Origin: Actinomadura livida
GTDB taxonomy: Bacteria > Actinomycetota > Actinomycetes > Streptosporangiales > Streptosporangiaceae
Assembly: GCF_014648675.1 (NCBI RefSeq)
Contig: NZ_BMRO01000022.1
Coordinates: forward strand, 1-36,930
Direction: 5' to 3'
DNA: 36,930 nt
Positions 1 to 5,989 of the stretch are shown one piece after another (position 1 is the stretch's first letter; every line of letters begins with the position of its first letter). Both the position numbers and the translations under genes were made by a program. The notes under the pieces are model-generated. The model was not told the DNA's origin. It saw only the letters and a program-made list of their open reading frames with translations, and searched no databases.

Positions 1-62
1 CACCATCTCCCACGCGACAACCAACCCACAGGCCAGAAGACCTGAAGAAGATCGTTTCGTAG
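1..62 (+). CDS. C-terminal end of an upstream gene (partial)
   Basis: Reading from base 3, the frame stays open up to a TAG at 60-62 and ends in PEDLKKIVS. The residues are ordinary and the frame may be the tail of a protein that starts outside the window. Only about 19 residues are visible, so no function can be named and the frame could be chance. Confidence 0.25.
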   Translation, partial: PSPTRQPTHRPEDLKKIVS

Positions 63-449
63 GAGGTGCCCTACGGGCCGGCCACCGCTCGGTGTCCAGC
101 ATCCCGTCTCGGGCTGTTCAGCCATCGTACATCAGTCCGAGCGCAACTCGGACCGTTTCCGCTGTCTGAGTGTTCCCCGAGGCCGGCCGCTCGCTGGCGT
201 CCCGCATCCCCTTGGGGCAGCACTGACGTTAAGGTCCCCGGTCGGCATCGTCAAATCGCGACACACGTCCACCGGCGCATCTTGTCGCCCGAGCACACCA
301 CCCGTCTCGCTGACCTCGACGTTCACGTACTACGTGGGTCGGGTCACAGTGGGGTACCGTGCGCAGACCGCACGTCCCGCGGAGTCCGGCGTACTGGCCG
401 GGGATGCGTCCCCGACAGGACGACCGGCCGAGGTCAGGAGGAACGCCTC
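63..449. other. Gap without a convincing gene
   Basis: Frames run through this stretch on both strands but none has a good start, ribosome site or recognisable protein. An open frame begins at a GTG at 66, but AGGAGG touches that GTG with no spacing, and its first 128 residues look non-coding before the real protein begins at 450. The stretch holds a perfect spaced palindrome at 324-336 and a possible -10 hexamer TACCGT near 355-360, so it is probably the promoter region of the gene at 450. Confidence 0.4.
324..336. promoter_or_regulatory. CACGTA-c-TACGTG palindrome, possible operator
   Basis: Two 6-bp arms are perfect inverted repeats around one base. The site lies about 115 bases upstream of the gene at 450 and just upstream of a TACCGT hexamer. 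A dimeric regulator could bind it. No family can be assigned, and a short palindrome can arise by chance. Confidence 0.25.
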
Positions 450-1220
450 GTGAGTGTGTCCGTCGCCATCCGCGCTTCGGCGGAACGTCTGGTGGTCGCC
501 GCGACGATGGGGCCCACGGTCCATGACGTGCACGCGTGGCGGTTCAAGGTCGTGCCCGGGCTTATCGAGGTGCATGCCGATCCGGAGAGGCTCCGGCCGA
601 AGGGCGATCCCGCAGGGCGCAGCCTGTACCTGAGCAGCGGGGCGGCGCTCGTCAACCTGCGGCTGGCGGCCGCCCAGCTCGGCCACGAGGCCGTTGTGCG
701 GCTCCTGCCGGATGCCGGGCGTCCATCGGTTCTCGCGTCGGTGCGGCTCGCGGGACATCACCGGATCACCCGTGAGGAACGCCTCCTTTACGCCGCCACG
801 CTCAAGCCGTTCACCGCGGAGCGTCCGGCGGTCGGCGTCCGGCCGCCCGCTCCCCTCGTGAACGAGTTGGGCGAAGCGGTGAGACTGGAGGGCGCTGCGC
901 TTCATCCGCTGCCCGACGCTCGGGACGCGACCGCCCAGCGGGCAGTGCTGACCTCCTTTGGCCACTCCCCCGGCGAGTTGATCCGTGCAGGGCAGGCCCT
1001 GCAGCGTCTCCTGCTGAGTGCCACGGTGCGAGCGGTTTCGGCTTCGTTCAGGGTCGGTGCCCCCGTTCCTGGCGTGGAGGCCATGACGCGCCCGGGCGAA
1101 GTGCCACAGGTCCTCATCGAGCTCACGCAGCACGCGGACGCCAGGCGGCTACTCAAGCCGCCGGTAGCCCGACAGCACGAAGGACAGGGGAACTGGCAGC
1201 GGGTCGGGGACGCGCGCTAG
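450..1220 (+). CDS. Acg-type FMN-binding nitroreductase-like protein, shortened
   Basis: The 256-residue product resembles the Acg/Rv2032 family, dormancy-associated proteins with a nitroreductase-like fold that bind FMN but are thought to lack normal reductase activity. Family marks are HDVHAWRF near residue 24 (usually HNTQPWRF), LSSGAALVNLRLA near residue 63 and a late block LIRAGQALQRLLLSAT. GTG at 450 was chosen because AGGAGG ends eight bases before it. Members are usually about 320-340 residues. Here the part between about residues 150 and 175, which normally carries the conserved tryptophan-rich loop, is almost missing, so it may be a natural internal deletion. The 3' end overlaps the convergent gene by 72 bases. 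Family call fairly sure; activity doubtful. Confidence 0.7.
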   Translation: MSVSVAIRASAERLVVAATMGPTVHDVHAWRFKVVPGLIEVHADPERLRPKGDPAGRSLYLSSGAALVNLRLAAAQLGHEAVVRLLPDAGRPSVLASVRLAGHHRITREERLLYAATLKPFTAERPAVGVRPPAPLVNELGEAVRLEGAALHPLPDARDATAQRAVLTSFGHSPGELIRAGQALQRLLLSATVRAVSASFRVGAPVPGVEAMTRPGEVPQVLIELTQHADARRLLKPPVARQHEGQGNWQRVGDAR

Positions 1221-2000
1221 CCGCTCAGCGAGCAGATCCGTCGCCACGTGATGCGCGCTGGGCCCCATGCCCACAAGAGTGGTGACCTCTTCGTGGGACA
1301 GGTCGGCCTGGGTGTCGATCTCCCGGCGTGAGTCCAGCTTGAAGTAGCCGGCCAGCGCGGCGTCGGTGCGTTCGGTCTTGCGTTCGTCGATGGTGAGGAG
1401 GCCGAGCGCCTCCACGAGCGGGCCGAGGTGCCGGGGCGACGGCGTCACGGTGAACAGCAGCCCGTCGTCGCGGAGCACTCGGTGGAACTCGGCGGCGTTG
1501 CGGGGCGCGAAGACGTTCACGACGGTGTCCGCGGCCCCGTCGCGCAGCGGGAGCGGGCGCCACAGGTCCGCGACGACCGCTCCGGCGCGCGGATGGGCCT
1601 TGGCCGCCCTGCGCGCCGCGTGCTTGGAGATGTCCAGGGCGAGCCCGGTCACGTCCGGCGATCGGTCGAGGATCCGGCTGAGGTAATACCCCGTGCCCGC
1701 TCCGGCGTCGAGGACGAAGGACGGGCCGGCACGTGAGACGTCCCAAGCGAGACGGTCCGCGAGTCCTGCGAAGTGGCCGGCGCGGAGGAAGTCGTCTCGT
1801 GCGCGCACCATTTCGGGGGTGTCGGCCGTGCCCGGACGGGCGTTGCCCGGCAGCAGGTTCGCGTATCCCTGTCGCGCGATGTCGAAGGCATGCCCGGCGG
1901 GGCAGCGAAGTCCGCGGTCGACCAGGTCGAGGTCCGATCCGCACACGGGGCACACCAGGCGGTGGACGACATCGGCGAGCATTACTCCATCATCGGCCAT
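1149..2000 (-). CDS. rlmA: RlmA/TlrB-type 23S rRNA (guanine-N1) methyltransferase
   Basis: The 283-residue protein has the family's N-terminal zinc site: CPVC near residues 17-20, then CPAGH about 15 residues later. A Rossmann SAM-binding domain follows, with motif I VLDAGAGTGYY near residue 95 and an NVFAPRN segment near 163. RlmA(II)/TlrB enzymes of Gram-positive bacteria methylate G748 in helix 35 of 23S rRNA and can affect sensitivity to macrolides such as tylosin. The family is clear; the exact base is inferred. ATG at 2000 gives the longest form, but no good ribosome site precedes it. An internal ATG at 1982 (MLADVVHRL) has GGAG close by. The stop lies inside the 3' end of the convergent Acg-like gene. 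Confidence 0.85.
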   Translation of the reverse strand: MADDGVMLADVVHRLVCPVCGSDLDLVDRGLRCPAGHAFDIARQGYANLLPGNARPGTADTPEMVRARDDFLRAGHFAGLADRLAWDVSRAGPSFVLDAGAGTGYYLSRILDRSPDVTGLALDISKHAARRAAKAHPRAGAVVADLWRPLPLRDGAADTVVNVFAPRNAAEFHRVLRDDGLLFTVTPSPRHLGPLVEALGLLTIDERKTERTDAALAGYFKLDSRREIDTQADLSHEEVTTLVGMGPSAHHVATDLLAERLARVPDPLPVPLSFVLSGYRRLE

Positions 2001-2134
2001 GGGACGCGCGCGGCGGGCGGCACCCGTCCGCTTCTTTGCCGACGCGCCACCGCCGCTTCGTCCTCGCGACCCGGGCCCGCCACCTGGACGACGACGGCGT
2101 CATCCTGTGAACGGCGTAAGTACGCGCCGGCCGC

Positions 2135-2488
2135 TCAGGCCTCCGCGCGGCGGCGGACGTCCTCCATGTCGAGGCCGCGTACCTGCTCGATCACGTTCTC
2201 CAGCACCGACTCGGGCACGGCGCCCGGCTCGGCGAAGACGATCATGCCGTCGCGGATCGCCATGAGCGTCGGGATGGACCTGATCCCGAACCGCTGGGCC
2301 AACTCCGGCTCGGCGTCGGTGTCGACCTTGGCGAAGACGATGTCGTCGTGCTTGCCCGCCGACCTCTCGTACACGGGCGCGAACCTCTTGCACGGGCCGC
2401 ACCAGTCCGCCCAGAAGTCGACCATGACGATCCCGTCGCCTTGAGCGACCTCGTCGAAGTTCTCAGCGGTCAATGTGACCGTCGCCAT
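2135..2488 (-). CDS. trxA: Thioredoxin
   Basis: A 117-residue single-domain thioredoxin with the redox site WCGPC near residues 29-33 and the cis-proline loop SIPT near 72-75. It reduces protein disulfides in the cytoplasm using electrons from thioredoxin reductase, which is not in the window. ATG at 2488 is preceded by GAGGAGA at good spacing. The C-terminal RGLDMEDVRRRAEA runs a few residues beyond the usual fold. It diverges from a sigma-factor gene across 130 bases that carry a GGGAAT inverted pair. The thioredoxin-side promoter fits the thiol-stress sigma-R consensus at -35 but has GCTC rather than GTTG at -10. Confidence 0.93.
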   Translation of the reverse strand: MATVTLTAENFDEVAQGDGIVMVDFWADWCGPCKRFAPVYERSAGKHDDIVFAKVDTDAEPELAQRFGIRSIPTLMAIRDGMIVFAEPGAVPESVLENVIEQVRGLDMEDVRRRAEA

Positions 2489-2522
2489 GTCGGTTTCTCC
2501 TCAGTACGGGTATCAGGTCGTA

Positions 2523-2550
2523 GAGCGGCTGACAGCCTCGCAGTATTCCC
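2523..2550 (-). promoter_or_regulatory. Candidate sigma-R/SigH-type promoter for thioredoxin
   Basis: On the minus strand GGGAAT (2550-2545) is followed by exactly 18 bases and then GCTC (2526-2523). The sigma-R consensus known from Streptomyces is GGGAAT-N18-GTT, so the -35 is perfect and the -10 has one mismatch. The start codon lies about 35 bases downstream, with a ribosome site between. Confidence 0.45.
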
Positions 2551-2555
2551 CACCC

Positions 2556-2583
2556 GGGAATCACAGAGCGGTAATTAGCGTTG
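2556..2583 (+). promoter_or_regulatory. Sigma-R/SigH-type promoter for the group 2 sigma gene
   Basis: GGGAAT at 2556-2561, exactly 18 bases, then GTTG at 2580-2583 matches the sigma-R consensus fully. Transcription would start near 2590, about 30 bases before ATG 2619. The -35 elements of this and the divergent promoter form an inverted pair, ATTCCC-CACCC-GGGAAT. Confidence 0.65.
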
Positions 2584-2618
2584 TCCCCCTAGGGAGATCG
2601 CACCGGAGAAGGGTCAGG

Positions 2619-3629
2619 ATGGCTGCAACCCGTACCAAGGGCGACAGGGTCGACGCTACCGACAAGGATCTGGTCGGAGCGTATCTCGACCGGATCGGCC
2701 GTACTCCCCTGCTCGACGCGCAGGAGGAGGTCGATCTGGCGAAGGCGATCGAAGGGGGCCTGTACGCCGAACAGCTGCTCGCGCAGGGGAAGGCGCCAGA
2801 GGGCGCGACCCGCGAGGAGCTGGAGGAGCTGGCCGCGGCGGGGCTGCACGCTAAGCAGCGCTTCGTCGAGGCCAATCTGCGCCTCGTGGTTTCGATCGCC
2901 CGCAAGTACCCGACCGACTCGTTGCCCCTCATCGACCTCATTCAGGAGGGGAACCTGGGCCTGATGCGGGCGGTGGAGAAGTTCGACTACCGCCGCGGCT
3001 TCAAGTTCTCCACATATGCGACGTGGTGGATCAGGCAGGCGATCGGCCGCGGGCTGAGCCACACCGCCCGCACGATCCGGCTGCCCGTCCACGTCGAGGA
3101 GGAGCTTTCGCGGCTGCGCCGCGCGGAGCGCCAGCTCGGCCGTGAGCTCGGCCGGGAGCCGACCCGCGAGGAGCTCGCCGACACGCTGGGCGCCGAGGCC
3201 GAGCATGTGGACGAGCTGCTGCGCTGGCGGCGCGACCCGGCGAGCCTGGACGCGACCGTCGACGACGCGGGCGAGACGCCGATGGGCGACCTGCTGGAGG
3301 ACCCGGACGCCGTGACGCCGGAGGCCGAGATCCTCGCGCTGGACGACATCGAGGGCCTGGCGCGGCTGCTGGACCGGTTGCCGGAGCGGGAGTCCGCGAT
3401 CGTGCGGGCGCGGTTCGGCATGGAGAGCGGCCAGCCGCTGTCATACGCGCAGATCGGCGCCCGGTACGGCCTGAGCCACAACCGGGTGCGGCAGATCACC
3501 GACCGGTCGCTGCGGCGGCTGCGGCAGATGGCCGGGGAGACCGAGCTGAGCGGGCGCCGGACGCTGCCGGGCGGGCCGGGTACCGGACGGGAGCCGGTAC
3601 GCGCGACCGCCGGGAGCCGCGCCGCCTGA
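2619..3629 (+). CDS. Group 2 RNA polymerase sigma-70 factor (HrdD/SigB-like)
   Basis: The 336-residue protein directs RNA polymerase to promoters. Region 1.2 (DLVGAYLDRIGRTPLL) opens the protein. Regions 2.1-2.4 include NLRLVVSIARKY, LIQEGNLGLMRAVEKFDY and FKFSTYATWWIRQAI. Region 3 follows, and region 4.2 is near residues 272-305. It lacks the long N-terminus of the housekeeping factor, so it is a non-essential-type group 2 sigma. The usual region 4.2 wording SRERVRQIE reads SHNRVRQIT here, which could alter -35 recognition. ATG at 2619 follows a GGAGAAGGG stretch. Upstream is a perfect sigma-R-type promoter; S. coelicolor hrdD is a known sigma-R target. A strong terminator follows the gene. 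Confidence 0.9.
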   Translation: MAATRTKGDRVDATDKDLVGAYLDRIGRTPLLDAQEEVDLAKAIEGGLYAEQLLAQGKAPEGATREELEELAAAGLHAKQRFVEANLRLVVSIARKYPTDSLPLIDLIQEGNLGLMRAVEKFDYRRGFKFSTYATWWIRQAIGRGLSHTARTIRLPVHVEEELSRLRRAERQLGRELGREPTREELADTLGAEAEHVDELLRWRRDPASLDATVDDAGETPMGDLLEDPDAVTPEAEILALDDIEGLARLLDRLPERESAIVRARFGMESGQPLSYAQIGARYGLSHNRVRQITDRSLRRLRQMAGETELSGRRTLPGGPGTGREPVRATAGSRAA

Positions 3630-3662
3630 GACCGGCCCGCAGCCCCTGCGCTCCGTGATCGA

Positions 3663-3698
3663 CGAAAGGGCGGCCCCGCCACCGGGGCCGCCCTTTCG
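3663..3698 (+). terminator. Strong terminator after the sigma gene
   Basis: A perfect 16-bp stem (3663-3678 with 3683-3698) closes a four-base loop ccac and is followed by TGTTT. It lies 33 bases after the sigma-factor stop and before the leaderless aroG promoter, separating the two units. Confidence 0.85.
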
Positions 3699-3740
3699 TG
3701 TTTGCGCAACGGTGCGTCATCCTGGCGGACCGGGGTGCCA

Positions 3741-3746
3741 TAGCCT
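3741..3746 (+). promoter_or_regulatory. Leaderless -10 hexamer TAGCCT for aroG
   Basis: TAGCCT ends exactly six bases before GTG 3753, placing the predicted transcript start at the start codon. No ribosome site is present. TANNNT at this distance is the known layout of leaderless genes in actinobacteria. Confidence 0.6.
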
Positions 3747-3752
3747 TTTCGT

Positions 3753-5099
3753 GTGACTAACTCCGCCACCGGGGAGCTCGACGCCTGGCGCTCGTTCCCC
3801 GCCCTCCAGCAGCCCGACTGGGACGACCCGGACGAGGTCCGGGCGGTCACCTCCGAACTCGCCGCGCAGCCTCCACTCGTCTTCGCCGGCGAGTGCGACC
3901 AGCTGAAGGCCCAGCTCGCGGACGTCGCGGCCGGCAAGGCGTTCGTCCTGCAGGGCGGCGACTGCGCCGAGACGTTCGATGGGTCGAACGCGGACGCGGT
4001 GAAGAACAAGCTGAAGACTCTGCTGCAGATGGCGGTCGTGCTCACCTACGCCGCCAGCGTGCCGGTCGTGAAGATCGGGCGGATGGCGGGCCAGTTCGCC
4101 AAGCCCCGCTCGAAGCCCGTCGAGGTGCGCGGCGGCGTGGAGCTGCCCGCGTACCGGGGCGACGCGGTCAACGGCTTCGCCTTCGACGCCGCGTCCCGCC
4201 GCAACGACCCGAGGCGGCTGCTGAAGGCGTACCACTGCTCGGCGGTGACGCTGAACCTGTGCCGGGCGTTCACCAGGGGCGGGTACGCCGACCTCCGGCA
4301 GGTGCACGCCTGGAACCGGGACTTCGTCGCGCGGAGCCCGGCGGGCCGCCGCTACGAGCAGCTCGCGGGCGAGATCGACCGGGCGCTGACGTTCATGAAG
4401 GCGTGCGGGGCGAACCCGGACGAGTTCCACGGGGTGGAGTTCTACTCCAGCCACGAGGCGCTGCTGCTGGAGTACGAGCGCGCCCTGACCCGCATCGACC
4501 ACCTCAGCGGCCTGCCCTACGACGTGTCGGCGCACTTCCTGTGGATCGGGGAGCGCACCCGCCAGCTGGACGGCGCGCACGTGGAGTTCCTCCGGCACAT
4601 CCACAACCCCATCGGGGTGAAGCTCGGCCCCACCACGTCCCCGGACGACGCCCTGGCGCTGATCGAGCGCCTCAACCCGGAGGGCGAGGCGGGCCGGCTG
4701 ACCTTCATCACGCGGATGGGCGCGGGCCGGATCCGGGACGCGCTGCCGCCGCTGATCGAGAAGGTGCACCAGAGCGGCGCGCCCGTCGCGTGGATCTGCG
4801 ACCCCATGCACGGCAACACCTTTGAGGCGCCGAGCGGGCACAAGACCCGCCGGCTGGACGACGTGCTGGACGAGGTGGCCGGGTTCTTCGAGGTCCACCA
4901 GGCGCTGGGAACGCACCCGGGCGGCATCCACATCGAGTTCACCGGCGACGACGTCACCGAATGCGTGGGCGGTGCGCACGGGCTCGCGGAGGCCGATCTG
5001 CACCAGCGGTACGAGACGGCGTGCGACCCGCGGCTCAACCGCGGCCAGTCGCTGGACCTGGCCTTCATGGTCGCCGAGCTGTACCGCAAGTCCGCCTGA
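3753..5099 (+). CDS. aroG: Type II 3-deoxy-D-arabino-heptulosonate 7-phosphate synthase
   Basis: This 448-residue enzyme condenses phosphoenolpyruvate and erythrose 4-phosphate in the first step of the shikimate pathway to aromatic amino acids. Type II (plant-like) marks are GGDCAETF near residue 69 with the metal-binding cysteine, KIGRMAGQFAKPRS near 109, NPIGVKLGPTTSPDD near 287 and DPMHGNT near 350. The length agrees with actinobacterial homologues of about 450-460 residues. The start GTG has no ribosome site but has a TAGCCT hexamer six bases upstream, so the message is probably leaderless. Hairpins flank the gene on both sides, so it seems monocistronic. Confidence 0.96.
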   Translation: MTNSATGELDAWRSFPALQQPDWDDPDEVRAVTSELAAQPPLVFAGECDQLKAQLADVAAGKAFVLQGGDCAETFDGSNADAVKNKLKTLLQMAVVLTYAASVPVVKIGRMAGQFAKPRSKPVEVRGGVELPAYRGDAVNGFAFDAASRRNDPRRLLKAYHCSAVTLNLCRAFTRGGYADLRQVHAWNRDFVARSPAGRRYEQLAGEIDRALTFMKACGANPDEFHGVEFYSSHEALLLEYERALTRIDHLSGLPYDVSAHFLWIGERTRQLDGAHVEFLRHIHNPIGVKLGPTTSPDDALALIERLNPEGEAGRLTFITRMGAGRIRDALPPLIEKVHQSGAPVAWICDPMHGNTFEAPSGHKTRRLDDVLDEVAGFFEVHQALGTHPGGIHIEFTGDDVTECVGGAHGLAEADLHQRYETACDPRLNRGQSLDLAFMVAELYRKSA

Positions 5100-5133
5100 G
5101 CGGCCGCTTCGCCGCGGCGCTCCCGCGACACGC

Positions 5134-5167
5134 AGCGCGCCGCCGACCGGCTGGTCGGCGGCGCGCT
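5134..5167. terminator. Hairpin between aroG and the rsbW-like gene
   Basis: A perfect 15-bp stem (5134-5148 with 5153-5167) has a four-base loop ggct. There is no T run on either side, so it is an actinobacterial I-shaped terminator serving two convergent genes. Confidence 0.75.
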
Positions 5168-5206
5168 CTATGTCGATACGTGTTCAGGATGTTCTGCGGG
5201 GACGTG

Positions 5207-5623
5207 TCAGATGTCCACCTCGGCCCAGACGACCTTTCCGCCGGTCACGGGGTCGGCGCCCCAGGAGTTCGCGAAGCGGTCGACGATGAACAGGCCGCGG
5301 TGCGACTCGTCCAGCGGCCCCGGCACGGTCAGCCGCGGCAGCTGGGCGGCCCGGTCGCGGACCTCGACGCGGACGCGGCCGTCGTCGCGCAGCAGCCGCA
5401 GCTCCAGCGCCGTCCCCGCGTGCCGGACCGCGTTGGCGACCAGCTCGGCGACGATGGCCGTGACGAGTTCCTCGCGGTCCATCAGCGCCCAGGTGCGCAT
5501 GGTGCGCGCGGCGAGGCGCCGAGCGTACTCGACGGCCTCGGTCTGCGGCGCCGCGCGCAGTGTGGTCTCCGTCATCGGATCGGTCACTCCGCCGGCTCGC
5601 GGTTCTTCATCGTCTCTCCTCAC
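5207..5623 (-). CDS. RsbW-like anti-sigma ATPase/serine kinase
   Basis: A small GHKL ATPase of the HATPase_c_2 type, as in anti-sigma factors RsbW and SpoIIAB, which hold a sigma factor or phosphorylate a STAS antagonist. The N box is VAELVANAVRHAG, the G1-like segment EVRDRAAQL and the G2-like segment SHRGLFIVD. The conserved fold begins near TTLRAAP, so the true start may be internal. GTG 5623 overlaps the STAS stop. GTG 5587 overlaps a tiny leader frame. ATG 5575 has GGAG eleven bases upstream and begins closest to the domain. The gene is third in a minus-strand operon after osaC and the STAS gene, which supports a partner-switching role. Confidence 0.82.
   Translation of the reverse strand: MRRDDEEPRAGGVTDPMTETTLRAAPQTEAVEYARRLAARTMRTWALMDREELVTAIVAELVANAVRHAGTALELRLLRDDGRVRVEVRDRAAQLPRLTVPGPLDESHRGLFIVDRFANSWGADPVTGGKVVWAEVDI
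5584..5610 (-). CDS. Possible 8-residue leader peptide coupled to the rsbW-like gene
   Basis: ATG 5610 has an excellent ribosome site (AGGAGAG about two to eight bases upstream) and encodes MKNREPAE, then TGA. The TGA overlaps an in-frame GTG start of the rsbW-like gene as GTGA. The best ribosome site in the junction thus serves this short frame and could feed ribosomes into the kinase gene. It could also be an accidental frame. Confidence 0.25.
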   Translation of the reverse strand: MKNREPAE

Positions 5624-5958
5624 CGCCCATCCGCCGGAGCCTCCTCCGCCGTGTCCTCGATGAGGAAACGGTCGAGGCCGGTCGTCTTCAGCACGTTCTC
5701 CACCCGGCCGTAGGCGCCGGTCACGGTGAGCGTGGCGTTCTGCGCGCGGGCGTGCTTGTACGCCCGGACGAGAACGTTGAGACCGGAGGAGTCGCAGAAG
5801 TCGACGGCAGCGAGGTCGACGACGACCGCGCGCTCGCCCGCGTCCACGAGCTCGGTCAACCGGGACCGCAGCTCATCGGAGGAGTGCAGGTCGATGGAGC
5901 CGCGCGCGGCGATCGTCGCGCGGCCTTCCTGTCGTGTCGTGTGCAAGGCAAGCCCCAC
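5620..5958 (-). CDS. STAS-domain anti-anti-sigma factor
   Basis: A 112-residue STAS protein of the RsbV/SpoIIAA type. Unphosphorylated, such proteins bind an RsbW-like kinase and free its sigma factor. The phosphorylation loop VDFCDSSGLNVLV carries the usual Asp-Ser-Ser, with the first serine the likely phosphosite. GTG at 5958 was chosen because the STAS fold begins at once and AAGGTGGGG precedes it; longer frames add unrelated residues. It lies 31 bases after osaC and its stop overlaps the rsbW-like frame. The order phosphatase, antagonist, kinase gives the three activities of a partner switch. Confidence 0.9.
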   Translation of the reverse strand: MGLALHTTRQEGRATIAARGSIDLHSSDELRSRLTELVDAGERAVVVDLAAVDFCDSSGLNVLVRAYKHARAQNATLTVTGAYGRVENVLKTTGLDRFLIEDTAEEAPADGR

Positions 5959-5989
5959 GCCACCCCACCTTACCGATTGTTGGTCTCCA

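Noticed and set aside
2496..2513. GGGTAT near 2508 as a sigma-B-type promoter
   Set aside because: No GNNT -35 lies at the required 14-16 base distance, while a full sigma-R promoter lies just downstream.
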